A stretch of 64,000 bases of DNA from assembly GCF_914768045.1 (NCBI RefSeq), contig NZ_CAJZCD010000002.1:62001-126000 (forward strand). Direction: 5' to 3'. A program made the translations under genes and the position numbers. Shown in pieces: positions 9,136 through 18,548 of this stretch (position 1 is the stretch's first letter; the number at the start of each line of letters is the position of its first letter). Under the pieces are notes generated by a model. It did no database searches and had not been told where the DNA came from. It saw only the letters and a list, made by a program, of their open reading frames with translations. This stretch comes from Snodgrassella communis. Its GTDB lineage: Bacteria > Pseudomonadota > Gammaproteobacteria > Burkholderiales > Neisseriaceae.

Positions 9136-9969
9136 CTACGAAGCTGGATTATTAACTGCGGTTAAGTCGTCCTTAGTTTGTATACCGGCAGTTTGAATAG
9201 CAATCCGGTCTTCGGTGCTGTGCTGGGTAATGTAGATCAATCCTTCTTTAGCCAGCTCCAGCAATGCGATAAAAGTAGTAACAACCAGTGCCAGACTGTC
9301 GTTACGGCCAAAAAGTTCAGTAAAGTAACAGTGCTGATGGGTTTGCAGATGGCGTAAAACAGCAGTCATCTGTGCGCGTACTGATAAGGTTTCTTTGACG
9401 ACATTATGGCTGCGGTTGTGCTGCGAACGTGCCAGAATTGTTAGCCATGCACGAGTTAAATCAGCTATCTGTACTTGTGGTGGCTGGGTTACGGCAACCA
9501 GTTCTACGGGTAGCCAAGCCCAGGCAAAATCACGTCCGGCACGGGGTAAAGTGTCTAGTTCGGTAGCCGCTAGTTTCATCTGCTCATAGGCAAGCAGGCG
9601 GCGTACCAGTTCGGCACGCGGATCGGCTACTTCTTCCTCGCTGGCGGGTGGTGTAGGTAGGAGTAAACGGGTTTTAATTTCAATCAGTACTGCTGCCATC
9701 AACAGGTATTCGGCTGTTAAGTCCAGCTCATGCTGTTGCATTTGATGAATATAGGACAGATACTGCTCTGTTACAGTGAGCATAGGAATATCCAGTACAT
9801 CAATATTCTGTTTGCGAATCAGGTACAGTAATAAATCCAATGGACCTTCAAAGCTCTGTAAAACGACTTGCAGTGCATCTGGTGGAATGAATAAATCTCG
9901 CGGAATTTCAGTGACAGGCTGTCCGAAAAGAACAGCAACAGTTTTTTCTTCAGTATTTACTGTACTCAT
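9136..9969 (-). CDS. scpA: Segregation and condensation protein A
   Basis: Kleisin subunit that bridges the SMC heads in chromosome condensation. The 277 residues show the ScpA hallmark FEGPLDLLLYLIRKQNIDVLDIPM near residues 39-62, then TEQYLSYI, LTAEYLLMAAVLIEIKTRLLLP, and a C-terminal winged-helix (VTTFIALLELAKEGLI). The frame is open further upstream, but the ATG at 9969 is preferred: upstream codons overlap tcdA in another frame and do not look like ScpA. It begins eight bases after the tcdA stop, so the two are probably co-transcribed. The usual partner scpB is not seen next to it. Confidence 0.9.
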   Translation of the reverse strand: MSTVNTEEKTVAVLFGQPVTEIPRDLFIPPDALQVVLQSFEGPLDLLLYLIRKQNIDVLDIPMLTVTEQYLSYIHQMQQHELDLTAEYLLMAAVLIEIKTRLLLPTPPASEEEVADPRAELVRRLLAYEQMKLAATELDTLPRAGRDFAWAWLPVELVAVTQPPQVQIADLTRAWLTILARSQHNRSHNVVKETLSVRAQMTAVLRHLQTHQHCYFTELFGRNDSLALVVTTFIALLELAKEGLIYITQHSTEDRIAIQTAGIQTKDDLTAVNNPAS

Positions 9970-9977
9970 ACCCGTAT

Positions 9978-10760
9978 TCAATCTTTGCACAGGTGTTCCA
10001 GACATGCCTGTGCACAACGCAAGCCAAAGCTGGCTGTAACAACCATGGCTGCACCATATCCAGCACAGGAAAGGCCTTGCGGAGCAGCTTGTTCGGTATG
10101 GCAAATACCAGTTTGCGGTGGTGTAATATTTTCACGAGAATAGATACAGGGTATGTACATTTTATCAGTAGGCTGACGACTGAATCCATGCTGTCTGCGT
10201 AATGTATAACGCATATTGGCCAGCATGCGATCATTGGTTACTTGGCTTAAATCGGCACATTGAATCAATGCGGCATTTTTTTGTCCGCCAGCACCTCCTG
10301 AAACAATAAATGGTTGTTGCTGGGCGATAAAGAATGCAGCCATTGCTGCTTTTACGCGCACCTGATCGATGGCATCAATCACAAAATCAAAGCGCTGGCT
10401 GAATATCTGGCTGAGATTCTCTGTATCTACAAAATCTTCTATACAGTTTACCTGACACTCAGGATTAATGTCTGCAATACGTTCTGCCAGCGCTTCGACT
10501 TTGGGCTTGCCAATCAGGCTGATTAAAGCTGGCAGCTGGCGGTTGATATTCGATTCTGCCACATTATCCAGATCAATCAATGTCAGTGCACCGATGCCAC
10601 TGCGTGCCAGCGCTTCTATTGCCCATGAACCGACGCCACCTACACCGACTACACAGACGTGTGCTGAAGCAAAACGTTGTAGGCAGTCCTCGCCATACAA
10701 TCTTGCGATGCCGCCGAAACGACGGTGATAATTTGCTGAGGAATGGAATATCTGCGACAC
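9978..10760 (-). CDS. tcdA: tRNA threonylcarbamoyladenosine dehydratase
   Basis: E1-like (MoeB/ThiF/UBA fold) ATP-dependent enzyme that cyclises t6A37 of tRNA to ct6A. The 260 residues show RFGGIARLYGEDCLQRFASAHVCVVG, the nucleotide-binding GVGGVGSWAIEALARSGIG (about 37-55), DLDNVAESNINRQ and DFVIDAIDQVRVKAA, then the TcdA-type C-terminal part with RRQHGF and the YSRE segment. It lies upstream of scpA on the same strand and is divergent from the universal stress protein gene. Confidence 0.92.
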   Translation of the reverse strand: MSQIFHSSANYHRRFGGIARLYGEDCLQRFASAHVCVVGVGGVGSWAIEALARSGIGALTLIDLDNVAESNINRQLPALISLIGKPKVEALAERIADINPECQVNCIEDFVDTENLSQIFSQRFDFVIDAIDQVRVKAAMAAFFIAQQQPFIVSGGAGGQKNAALIQCADLSQVTNDRMLANMRYTLRRQHGFSRQPTDKMYIPCIYSRENITPPQTGICHTEQAAPQGLSCAGYGAAMVVTASFGLRCAQACLEHLCKD

Positions 10761-10854
10761 GTAATAAAATCCAGAAAGCTGTTTTAAGCAGGTAGTGGTA
10801 TTATACTGTATCTGCTAAATGATTCGAATTGTTAAAAAAGATAAGGAGAGTTTC

Positions 10855-11325
10855 ATGTATAAACATTTACTGGTGGCAGTAGATGGCAGCCATACTTCGG
10901 AAAATGCTTTAGCTCATGCTATTGGTCTGGCCAAGGTTGAAGATGCAGAATTAACTGTTGTCAATGTGGCCAATCCGACTGAATATATGGCTCTGGCTCC
11001 TGAGTTTCTGCAACATGAAAGCTATGAAGCTGCTGCCTTATCAGAAGGTAATACGGTACTGGATGCTGCGGTGGAAAAAGCCAAAGCGGCCTTGCCGGCG
11101 GACAAAGTGCATCGTCATTTGTTGATTGCCAACAAGGGAGCAAAGGAAATGGCGCAAATGTTGGTTGATTATGCTGATGGTAATGGCAGTGATTTGATTA
11201 TTCTGGGTACGCACGGTCGTAGCGGTTTGATGCATTTACTAATGGGTAGTTTTGCTGAAACTGTTATGCGTGAGACAAATCTGCCACTATTAGTTATTCG
11301 CAGTACAGCCGCAGATGAAGGTTAA
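10855..11325 (+). CDS. Universal stress protein, UspA family
   Basis: A 156-residue single Usp domain. The start MYKHLLVAVDGSHTSENAL is set by AAGGAGAG 6-13 bases upstream; the TTG/ATG frame extension to 10819 is not needed. The ATP-binding signature G-x2-G-x9-G-S/T is visible at the C-terminus (GTHGRSGLMHLLMGSFAETV), so it belongs to the nucleotide-binding UspFG-like branch rather than classical UspA. Family roles include survival under stress and energy limitation; the specific role is unknown. It is monocistronic, with a strong terminator after it. Confidence 0.9.
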   Translation: MYKHLLVAVDGSHTSENALAHAIGLAKVEDAELTVVNVANPTEYMALAPEFLQHESYEAAALSEGNTVLDAAVEKAKAALPADKVHRHLLIANKGAKEMAQMLVDYADGNGSDLIILGTHGRSGLMHLLMGSFAETVMRETNLPLLVIRSTAADEG

Positions 11326-11400
11326 ACAGACCAATAAACCTGAAAGAGTAAATTGCTAGTAGTTAAAATTTTGGGCATTACCACAGGTTTTATATAGATA

Positions 11401-11437
11401 AAAGCTGAATCCGTATTTAAGCAGATTCAGCTTTTTA
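11401..11437 (+). terminator. Terminator of the universal stress protein gene
   Basis: AAAGCTGAATC (11401-11411) pairs with GATTCAGCTTT (11424-11434), continuing into TT. The stem is 11 bp with a 12-nt loop. It is symmetric enough to act on both strands, so it may also serve the convergent hydrolase gene. Confidence 0.85.
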
Positions 11438-11531
11438 ACTGATATTACCTTAGATGTTGAACTGGTTATTCAATAAAACTGTACTTATGATTTAATAAAG
11501 ATGTAGTTATTTTGCCGGATACATTGGCGGG

Positions 11532-12074
11532 TTAACGGATATATTTTTTGTGAATCTCTTTGAATTGTGGGTTGTTGGCACTACCCAGCCATTCAAAGGC
11601 AATCATCTCACGACTAACGATTTGACAGCCGCTTGCCTGCATACGTGCCAGACCCAGTTCAACATCACGTTGCTGGCGTGAGCTGACTGCATCTGCAACC
11701 ACAAAAACTTCGTAACCATGTGCGCGCAAGTCTAAAGCAGTCTGTAGTACACAGATATGGGCTTCTATACCAGAAATAATAATCTGGTTGGCTTGTTGCA
11801 GGTTATCTTTAGTCAACACTCCGGCGGAGAACACTGAAAAACTCTGTTTTTGTACAAGTTTGGCTTGTGGTGCAGCGGTCATGATTTCTTCATGGGTTGC
11901 GCCGATTTTGTCAACACAGTGTTCGCTGATTAGGGTGGGAATAGCCATATCATGTGCCAATCCTGCCAGCCATATATTATTGGCCAGCACTTCATCTGTA
12001 TTATTCAAGGCGGGTAACAGGCGTGTCTGTAAATCAATCATTAATACTGCGGAGCGTTTACTGTCTATTAACAT
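11532..12074 (-). CDS. Isochorismatase-like cysteine hydrolase (YcaC type)
   Basis: A 180-residue cysteine hydrolase of the isochorismatase superfamily. The catalytic triad positions are visible: Asp in LMIDLQTRLLPA (D14), Lys in LVQKQSFSVF (K75) and Cys in SGIEAHICVLQTALDLRAHGYEVFV (C108). The overall pattern is closest to YcaC-type hydrolases of unknown substrate. The gene lies downstream of slt on the same strand with a gap of about 95 bases, so it may have its own promoter. Confidence 0.85.
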   Translation of the reverse strand: MLIDSKRSAVLMIDLQTRLLPALNNTDEVLANNIWLAGLAHDMAIPTLISEHCVDKIGATHEEIMTAAPQAKLVQKQSFSVFSAGVLTKDNLQQANQIIISGIEAHICVLQTALDLRAHGYEVFVVADAVSSRQQRDVELGLARMQASGCQIVSREMIAFEWLGSANNPQFKEIHKKYIR

Positions 12075-12168
12075 AGTTTGCTTTCACCAATGGTTGGGTA
12101 ATCTGCATGTCAATTATGCTTTATTTATATGGAGCTGAGTTTGGCTGAAGTTAACTCAGGCAGGCATA

Positions 12169-14055
12169 TTAGCGTGCTGGCACTGTGCCCATGCGTTCTG
12201 TCAGTGTGGTACGGGATTCACCAAAAAGATTGGCATAGTAAGTGGCATTTGCCATTACGTTTTTGACATAGGTACGGGTCTCATCAAAGGGAATGGTTTC
12301 GGCGTAAATTGCGCCTTCCAGCGGAATATTTGCTTGCCAGCGCCGAGCCCGACCCGGGCCAGCATTGTAGCCGGCGGTAGCCAGCACTTCATCAGCAAAC
12401 TGGTTGCGTACATTGCTCATATACCATGTACCCATGCGAATGTTGCCGCGCATGGTATACAGTTCGCTGCTATCCATGCCCAGTCGTTTTGCTATATCAC
12501 GGGCTGTAGCGGGCATAACCTGCATCAGGCCGGTAGCACCCACACTTGAACGGGCGCCTATCATGAAGCGGCTTTCTTGCCGGATTAAACCATAAACCCA
12601 TGCCGGATCGATGCCAGCTTGCTGAGCATAAGGGACTGTCAGTTCTCGGAATGGAGCAGGATAGCGTAATTCATAGTTCAATTGGCCATCGGCTTTGTCT
12701 GCGCTATAAATACTCATTTCATAAAAACCAGTATTTTCAGCCAGTGTTGAGGCGGCAATTTGTGTTTCATCATTGTAGTTGCGTGTGGCATAGCGCCATT
12801 CCTGTTGTGCCTGACGACGCATTGGCCAGTTGTTTTCTGACTGTGCGGTTTTAAACAAGGTTAGGGCGCGATGGATATTGCCATCTGCTGCTATTTTGCT
12901 TTGAACCTGATGACTGCTTTTAGCTACAGTACTTTGGGTATTTGCTTTTCTGCCTAAGGCTTCTGTTGCCAGCAGGGAATAAAAGTTGCGTCCGCGTTGT
13001 GCTGTCTGTTCGAATATCTCTTGTGCCTGGCTGTTTTGTCCTAATGCACGATAACTGCGTGCTAGCCAGTATTGCCACGTAACCTGTTGTTGGAGTGCTT
13101 GTGGCATACTAAGGATTATGTTGTTCAGTTTTTGCCAGCGTTGTAAACGTAGTGCGGAACGGGCATACCATTCCCACATATCATTACTCATTTGTGACGG
13201 ATCGGCACGATCAAAATAGTTCAGTGCGTTACTGGCATTTTGGTTATAAGCCTGAGCCAGCCCCAGTTGCGCCCAGCCGAAACCGGTTTGCTCTTTGGTC
13301 AAGCTGGCTGATAACTGTTGTAAGGTGATTGCTGCGCTTACTTTACTGCGATTTTCTTTGTTAATTACCTGATAGAGCAGTGCTTCCTGTGCACCCTGAC
13401 TGCCACCTGTTCTGCTGCTGAGTGGATCGGGCAAGGGACTGCCCAATGCCTGCGCCAGATTACGGGCATTGGTAATTTGATTCAGTGCCAATAGATATCG
13501 TACTCGGCGCCAGCCAGCCTGTGTACTGATTTGCTGACGAGCAGCCGCCTGTTCCAGCCAGCGGTTGCACCCTTGTGGTAGATTACCTGTTTCTGTGCTC
13601 AGGCTGGCAAGTAAATCCGCATCATTCTCTATTCCAGCCAATGCAGCGTAGCAGCGTGTTTCCTGTTCGCGAAAGTTTTTATCCAGTTGCGTATATTGCT
13701 GCTGAAATATATTCCAGTTCTCGCGTTTTCCTAATTGCTGTAACCAGATGTTGCGCAGACTGTTGCTCATGGCACTGGCTGGCTGCCGCGCCAGAAATTG
13801 TGCTGGCAAAACGTCATCACCGTTTTTCGCCGCTTTAAGCGCATTCTGATACTGCTGGAAGCTACCGATGATTTTATCCGGTGTTTCTATAGCCTGAGTG
13901 CCCGGGAGAATGGCATTACCTGTATTCTTGTTAATTGGCTGAAGAACCACTTCATGCTGATTACTGCATGCAGCCATCAGAAGTAGGGTGCCTGAAATCA
14001 GATAGTGCGGTTGAACGGACAATTTTGATTTCAGAGTCATTAAGTGCTTAATCAA
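12169..14055 (-). CDS. slt: Soluble lytic murein transglycosylase (family 1), predicted lipoprotein
   Basis: Cleaves the MurNAc-GlcNAc bond of peptidoglycan to form 1,6-anhydro ends. It has a long Ala/Gln-rich superhelical N-terminal part and a C-terminal Slt lysozyme-like domain: GIDPAWVYGLIRQESRF (catalytic Glu at about residue 495), SSVGATGLMQVMPATA, then AGYNAGPGRARRW. The N-terminus carries a lipoprotein signal ending LLLMAAC, so it is probably tethered to the outer membrane. I choose the TTG at 14055 because GAAGGA lies six bases before it; ATG at 14079 or 14040 are alternatives. It begins just after trkH and is probably in the same transcript. Confidence 0.9.
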   Translation of the reverse strand: MIKHLMTLKSKLSVQPHYLISGTLLLMAACSNQHEVVLQPINKNTGNAILPGTQAIETPDKIIGSFQQYQNALKAAKNGDDVLPAQFLARQPASAMSNSLRNIWLQQLGKRENWNIFQQQYTQLDKNFREQETRCYAALAGIENDADLLASLSTETGNLPQGCNRWLEQAAARQQISTQAGWRRVRYLLALNQITNARNLAQALGSPLPDPLSSRTGGSQGAQEALLYQVINKENRSKVSAAITLQQLSASLTKEQTGFGWAQLGLAQAYNQNASNALNYFDRADPSQMSNDMWEWYARSALRLQRWQKLNNIILSMPQALQQQVTWQYWLARSYRALGQNSQAQEIFEQTAQRGRNFYSLLATEALGRKANTQSTVAKSSHQVQSKIAADGNIHRALTLFKTAQSENNWPMRRQAQQEWRYATRNYNDETQIAASTLAENTGFYEMSIYSADKADGQLNYELRYPAPFRELTVPYAQQAGIDPAWVYGLIRQESRFMIGARSSVGATGLMQVMPATARDIAKRLGMDSSELYTMRGNIRMGTWYMSNVRNQFADEVLATAGYNAGPGRARRWQANIPLEGAIYAETIPFDETRTYVKNVMANATYYANLFGESRTTLTERMGTVPAR

Positions 14056-14087
14056 TTTTTTTCCTTCAATTTTTCTCATAATATAAT

Positions 14088-15593
14088 TTATTTTTTCCAA
14101 TAGGCTGGTGTAAAGAGGATAAAAACAGTAAAAATTTCCAGACGCCCAAGCAGCATGATGACGATGCATAACCATTTTTGTATATCTGAAAGAAAAGCAA
14201 AACTGTTTGCTGGTCCAACTGCACCCAACCCGGGACCTGCATTGGTAATACAGCTGATCGCCGCTGTAAGTGCAGACAGAAAATCCAGTCCGCTGATCAT
14301 CAGGGCAAAGCTGAATAAAATGATGGTAATCACGTATACAAAAACAAAGGCCATTACCGTCAGCGCCCGCCTATCGGGAATATTGCTGCCATTGATTTTT
14401 ACCATGCTGACTGCATTGGGGTGCAACATCAGCAACATTTCACGCAGGCTGAATTTAAACAGCACAATAGCGCGTACAGTTTTGATACCGCCACCGGCAG
14501 AGCCCCCGTTTGCAAGAATGTTAGACAGAAAAAACATCCATAGTGAGGCTATTAAAGGCCATTTGGCAAAATCGGTATTAGAATAACCATTGGCTAGCCC
14601 GATTGATATCAGATTAAAACTGGTGTAGCGGAATGCTTCGGCAAACGAATAAAAGCTGTGCCACCACAAATACAGGCTGATGCCAAGAATACTGAAAAAC
14701 AGTACGCACATCAATACTCTTACTTCTTCGTCGCGCCAGTAATAGCGCAATGATCTTTTTTGTAAGGCATTAAAGTGATTAGTGAAATTGATTGCCCCCA
14801 GAAGTGTGGCCATGCTGAGAATAATCTCAATCGGAATGGAATTAAAATAGGATATGCTATTGTCGTGAGTAGAAAAGCCGCCGAGTGAAAAAGCGGCCAT
14901 TGCATGACAAACTGCATCAAACCAGCTCATGCCGGCCAGACGTAACGCCAGAAGTGTAATGATGGTAAAGAGTACATAAACACTCCATAGGCGTTTGGCT
15001 GTCTCTGAAATACGGGGAGCCATTTTACTGTCTTTATTTACCCCCGGTATTTCGGCTTTGAATAATTGCGTTCCACCCACACCCAGCATCGGCATTACCG
15101 CCACTGCCAGTACAATAATACCCATACCACCCAACCAGTTCAGCATATGGCGCCAAAAGTTTAATGACGGTGCCAGCGTATCCAGACTGGTGAGAATAGT
15201 CGCCCCGGTAGTTGTCAGGCCGGAAATGGCTTCAAAATAAGCATTAGTAAAGCCCAGCCCGGGCAAGTAAATGTAAAATGGCAGACTGGCTATCAGGGCA
15301 AAGCCAATCCACAACATGAATACCAGTGTGTAGCCATCACGCGGACGCAGTTCACGGTTATAACGCATAGTTAGTAACCAGGTTACTGCGCATACGCTCA
15401 TGCTGATACCTGCTGTAAAGGCAAAAGCGGGGAATACATGATCCATGTATAGTAAGGAAACAATGGCTGGTGCCAGCAGCAATAAGGAAAACAAAAAACC
15501 GGTTTTAGCCACAATATGCGCTGTCGGCGCGATTTTGTTGATAAAACTTGATTCTTTGTGGTGCAAGACAAAATGGTTGGTAAAGCGGCTCAT
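14088..15593 (-). CDS. trkH: Trk potassium uptake protein, membrane subunit
   Basis: Potassium-translocating membrane subunit of the Trk system. The 501 residues carry many hydrophobic helices and the four pore-loop repeats with selectivity-filter glycines: SGLTTTGATIL, AFSLGGFSTHD, NGGSAGGGIKTVR and ITNAGPGLGAVGP. It lies 12 bases after the stop of trkA, the cytoplasmic regulator, so both parts of the transporter are made from one transcript. Confidence 0.95.
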   Translation of the reverse strand: MSRFTNHFVLHHKESSFINKIAPTAHIVAKTGFLFSLLLLAPAIVSLLYMDHVFPAFAFTAGISMSVCAVTWLLTMRYNRELRPRDGYTLVFMLWIGFALIASLPFYIYLPGLGFTNAYFEAISGLTTTGATILTSLDTLAPSLNFWRHMLNWLGGMGIIVLAVAVMPMLGVGGTQLFKAEIPGVNKDSKMAPRISETAKRLWSVYVLFTIITLLALRLAGMSWFDAVCHAMAAFSLGGFSTHDNSISYFNSIPIEIILSMATLLGAINFTNHFNALQKRSLRYYWRDEEVRVLMCVLFFSILGISLYLWWHSFYSFAEAFRYTSFNLISIGLANGYSNTDFAKWPLIASLWMFFLSNILANGGSAGGGIKTVRAIVLFKFSLREMLLMLHPNAVSMVKINGSNIPDRRALTVMAFVFVYVITIILFSFALMISGLDFLSALTAAISCITNAGPGLGAVGPANSFAFLSDIQKWLCIVIMLLGRLEIFTVFILFTPAYWKK

Positions 15594-15605
15594 AAGAATG
15601 CTGCC

Positions 15606-17003
15606 TCAGGCAAAAAAGCCCAGTTTGACCTGAATCATTTTTTCCAAATCCTGTACAGCCTTGCGTCGAGCCACAAAAAATATAACATGGTCTCCATCTT
15701 CAAGAACTGTATCATGATGATACATAATAATTTTTTCCTTGCGCACTACTGCACCGAAATAACAGCCACTTGGCAAACGTAACTGCGACATGGTTCTACC
15801 TATTAGTTTGGAGGTATGACGGTCACCATGCAGCACTACTTCAATCGCTTCCGCTGAACCACGGCGCAAAGGATATACCGCCATAATATCGCCCAGATGC
15901 ACATGCGTCAAAATTGAGCCAATTGTTATCAGATGCGGAGATATCACAATATCAATGGCACTTCCCTGCAATAAGTCAACGTAACTTGAGCGATTAATAA
16001 TTGCCATTACTCGTTTGGCACCAAGATTTTTAGCCAGCATTGCCGACATGATATTATTTTCATCATCATTGGTAAGTGCACAAAAAACATCAATTTCATC
16101 AATATATTCGCTTTCTAGCAGGCTCTCATCCGATGCATTTCCCATTAGTACAAGTGTATTGTTGAGGTTTTCTGCCAGCCATTCTGCCCGGTTTTGTCTG
16201 CGCTCAATAATTTTGATATCCAGACTAGTTTCCAGTTGTCTGGCCACCCGATAGCCGATATTGCCACCGCCGGCAATCATAATCCGGCGGGTACGTTTGT
16301 TAATCGGCCGCAGCTCGCGCATGATATTTTCAAGATATGCCGTGGGTGTCAGAACAAAAACTTCATCATCTACCTGTAATATGGTACTGCCTGTTGGCAC
16401 GAGTAGGCGATTATTACGGTAAATGGCACAGATTTGGCAATCCACGTCTTCATCCAGATGCTGTTTCAGTGCGCTGATGGGCTTATTAATCAGCATGCCT
16501 CCATTCTGGGCACGAATGACCAGCAAACGGATTTTATCCTGAGCAAACCGCAGGATTTGCAGGGCACTTGAGTGCAGCAATAGATTGGCAATTTGCTCGG
16601 TTACCAGCTGTTCTGGGCTGATTGCCTCGGTAATATTGAATAAGTCCAGACTGGTTTTGTAATTGTTGCTACCGGTTTCAAATTCAACAAAATCACTGTA
16701 GCGTACCCGGGCAATGCGGTTGGGAGTATTGAATAGCTCATAAGCAATTCTGCAGGCCGCCATATTGGTTTCATCGCTCTGGGTTAAAGCCAGAATCATA
16801 TCCGCATCCTGAGCACCGGCGGCAGACAATACAGAAGGCCATGCACCATTACCTACGATAGTTTGCACATCCAGACGCTGATTGATTTTTTGCAGGGCGT
16901 TCTCATTGATATCAATAATGGTAACATCATTATTGTTCATTCTGGCTAAATTACTGGCGATGGTCGAACCTACCTGTCCACAGCCAAGAATCAATATTTT
17001 CAC
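15606..17003 (-). CDS. trkA: Trk potassium transporter, NAD-binding regulatory subunit
   Basis: Peripheral subunit that gates TrkH in response to nucleotides. The 465 residues fold as two RCK units. Each N-terminal Rossmann part has its glycine motif: MKILILGCGQVGSTIASNLA at the start and IMIAGGGNIGYRVARQLE near residue 235. Each is followed by an acidic strand end (VTIIDINE; IKIIERR) and a TrkA-C domain. It is the first gene of the trkA-trkH-slt unit. Confidence 0.96.
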   Translation of the reverse strand: MKILILGCGQVGSTIASNLARMNNNDVTIIDINENALQKINQRLDVQTIVGNGAWPSVLSAAGAQDADMILALTQSDETNMAACRIAYELFNTPNRIARVRYSDFVEFETGSNNYKTSLDLFNITEAISPEQLVTEQIANLLLHSSALQILRFAQDKIRLLVIRAQNGGMLINKPISALKQHLDEDVDCQICAIYRNNRLLVPTGSTILQVDDEVFVLTPTAYLENIMRELRPINKRTRRIMIAGGGNIGYRVARQLETSLDIKIIERRQNRAEWLAENLNNTLVLMGNASDESLLESEYIDEIDVFCALTNDDENNIMSAMLAKNLGAKRVMAIINRSSYVDLLQGSAIDIVISPHLITIGSILTHVHLGDIMAVYPLRRGSAEAIEVVLHGDRHTSKLIGRTMSQLRLPSGCYFGAVVRKEKIIMYHHDTVLEDGDHVIFFVARRKAVQDLEKMIQVKLGFFA

Positions 17004-17369
17004 GTTATTTATATGACTTTAGTGGTAATCATCAGCATTGTAGCCTTTGTATTCTCGGGTGCAAATATTGGTGCAAAACTGCTACACAGCTGTAAACTGA
17101 CTCTATTATGGGATATGTCATTGATATGCCCGCTCTGGTTGGTGCTAGATAATTTAAATATTTGAAATTTATTATGATTTTAAAAGGTGTGTGCCATGTT
17201 GATTTGACAGGGAAGAATACATACTTTCTAAAATATTTAGATTTGTTAATAATTGTGTGTATTAATTAAATTAATACAATATAATAAAATAGCGTTTTAC
17301 ATGTATAACTGAATGTAAAACAATAAGAAGTTATAATTTTTCAACCAGTTACTTACTAATGGACAAATT
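17004..17369. other. Divergent intergenic region, trkA / M48 protease
   Basis: A 366-base AT-rich gap between divergent genes, so it should hold promoters for both. A TTGACA at 17204-17209 faces the protease gene with a TAAAAT 19 bases on, a longer spacer than usual, so I do not call it firmly. No open frame or RNA gene was recognised. Confidence 0.5.
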
Positions 17370-18266
17370 ATGTATTCAATCAGGTGGCAACCTAAATTAA
17401 TTACTCTGGCAGCAGTTTTTATGGGATTGGGCGGTTGTGCTCAGGTAGCCGATGTCATGGGGTATGATACACAGACATTAAATGCCAGCGCGGCTAAAAG
17501 CTATAGCCAAATGATGAGCCAAGCAAAGTCTGAAGGGGTGATTGAAACTAATACACCTGTGGCCAGACGTGTACGTGCTGTATTTCAGCGTCTGGTACCG
17601 TATGCCAATGCTGCTAATCAGACAGGTGTGCCATTTGACTGGCAGCTTAATGTTATTCGCAGCGATGAGCCCAATGCTTTTGCCATGCCCGGGGGCAAGA
17701 TGGTAGTTTATACCGGTATTGTAAGCCGTTTGAATCTTAGCGATGATGAAATTGCAGCTATTGTTGGTCATGAAATGACTCATGCTCTGCAAGAACACAG
17801 TAAAAAAGCAGCAGGACAGCAAATCCTCACCAGTACTGCTCTTGCAGTAGGCAGTGCTGCGTTGCAGTCAAAAACAGGTGTCAGTGCTGACCGTGTGGGG
17901 CTCTATAAAGATATATTAAATCAGTATGGCCTGACACTGCCCTATTCACGTCATCGGGAAAATCAGGCTGATGCCGGCGGCTTGCAATTAATGGCTCAGG
18001 CAGGATATGACCCGCATGGAGCCATTACAGTATGGGAAAAAATGAATAAGGTTTTTGGCAAGAATAGTGGTACGAGCCTGTTAACTACCCATCCAAGTAA
18101 CGATGCGCGCATTACGGCATTGAAAAAAATGTTGCCTGAAGTACTACCTGTTTATGAGCAGGCCAGACAAAACAATATTACACGGCAAAAACCAAATGTC
18201 ACAGAAAGATATTCAGGAGCCAATAACGTTCGCAAGAATACTGGCAAAAAGAAAAATCGTTCCTGA
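17370..18266 (+). CDS. M48-family zinc metalloprotease, predicted lipoprotein
   Basis: A 298-residue membrane-anchored peptidase, similar in layout to the LoiP/YcaL group of outer-membrane-linked proteases. A lipoprotein signal ends at GLGGC (C23). The zinc site is HEMTH (H133, H137) with the third ligand expected at E196 in YSRHRENQADAGG, and TTHPSNDARI follows as in this family. The C-terminal tail is basic and disordered-looking (RKNTGKKKNRS). A role in envelope protein quality control is inferred from the family. It is monocistronic, ended by a strong hairpin. Confidence 0.9.
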   Translation: MYSIRWQPKLITLAAVFMGLGGCAQVADVMGYDTQTLNASAAKSYSQMMSQAKSEGVIETNTPVARRVRAVFQRLVPYANAANQTGVPFDWQLNVIRSDEPNAFAMPGGKMVVYTGIVSRLNLSDDEIAAIVGHEMTHALQEHSKKAAGQQILTSTALAVGSAALQSKTGVSADRVGLYKDILNQYGLTLPYSRHRENQADAGGLQLMAQAGYDPHGAITVWEKMNKVFGKNSGTSLLTTHPSNDARITALKKMLPEVLPVYEQARQNNITRQKPNVTERYSGANNVRKNTGKKKNRS

Positions 18267-18372
18267 GACTGACTGAAATCAGTGAAATAAACGGAATCAG
18301 TAGCATTTTATGCAACTGGTTATTCTAAAGCTTAATTCTGCATGTTAAATTCAGTTGGACGATAATTGTATG

Positions 18373-18400
18373 GCAGCCTGAAACAGGCTGCTTTTATTTT
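18373..18400 (+). terminator. Terminator of the M48 gene containing an uptake-sequence-like word
   Basis: GCAGCCTG (18373-18380), loop AAA, CAGGCTGC (18384-18391), then TTTTATTTT. The left arm plus loop reads GCAGCCTGAA, the core of the uptake word reported for Kingella. In Neisseriaceae, inverted uptake words often serve as terminators. Confidence 0.9.
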
Positions 18401-18548
18401 AATTTTTACATTTTCTGATGTTCACTACATCTGACTACAAATTATTTCAATCGACCATGTTTTCGGTTATCATTCATACTATTGCATTAAAACTGCATAA
18501 TAAAATGACAAGAAAAATTTAAAAACCATTACATTAAGGACGTCCAAG

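Noticed and set aside
17204-17234. Sigma-70 promoter TTGACA ... TAAAAT before the M48 gene
   Set aside because: The 19-base spacer is outside the usual range; not called as a feature.
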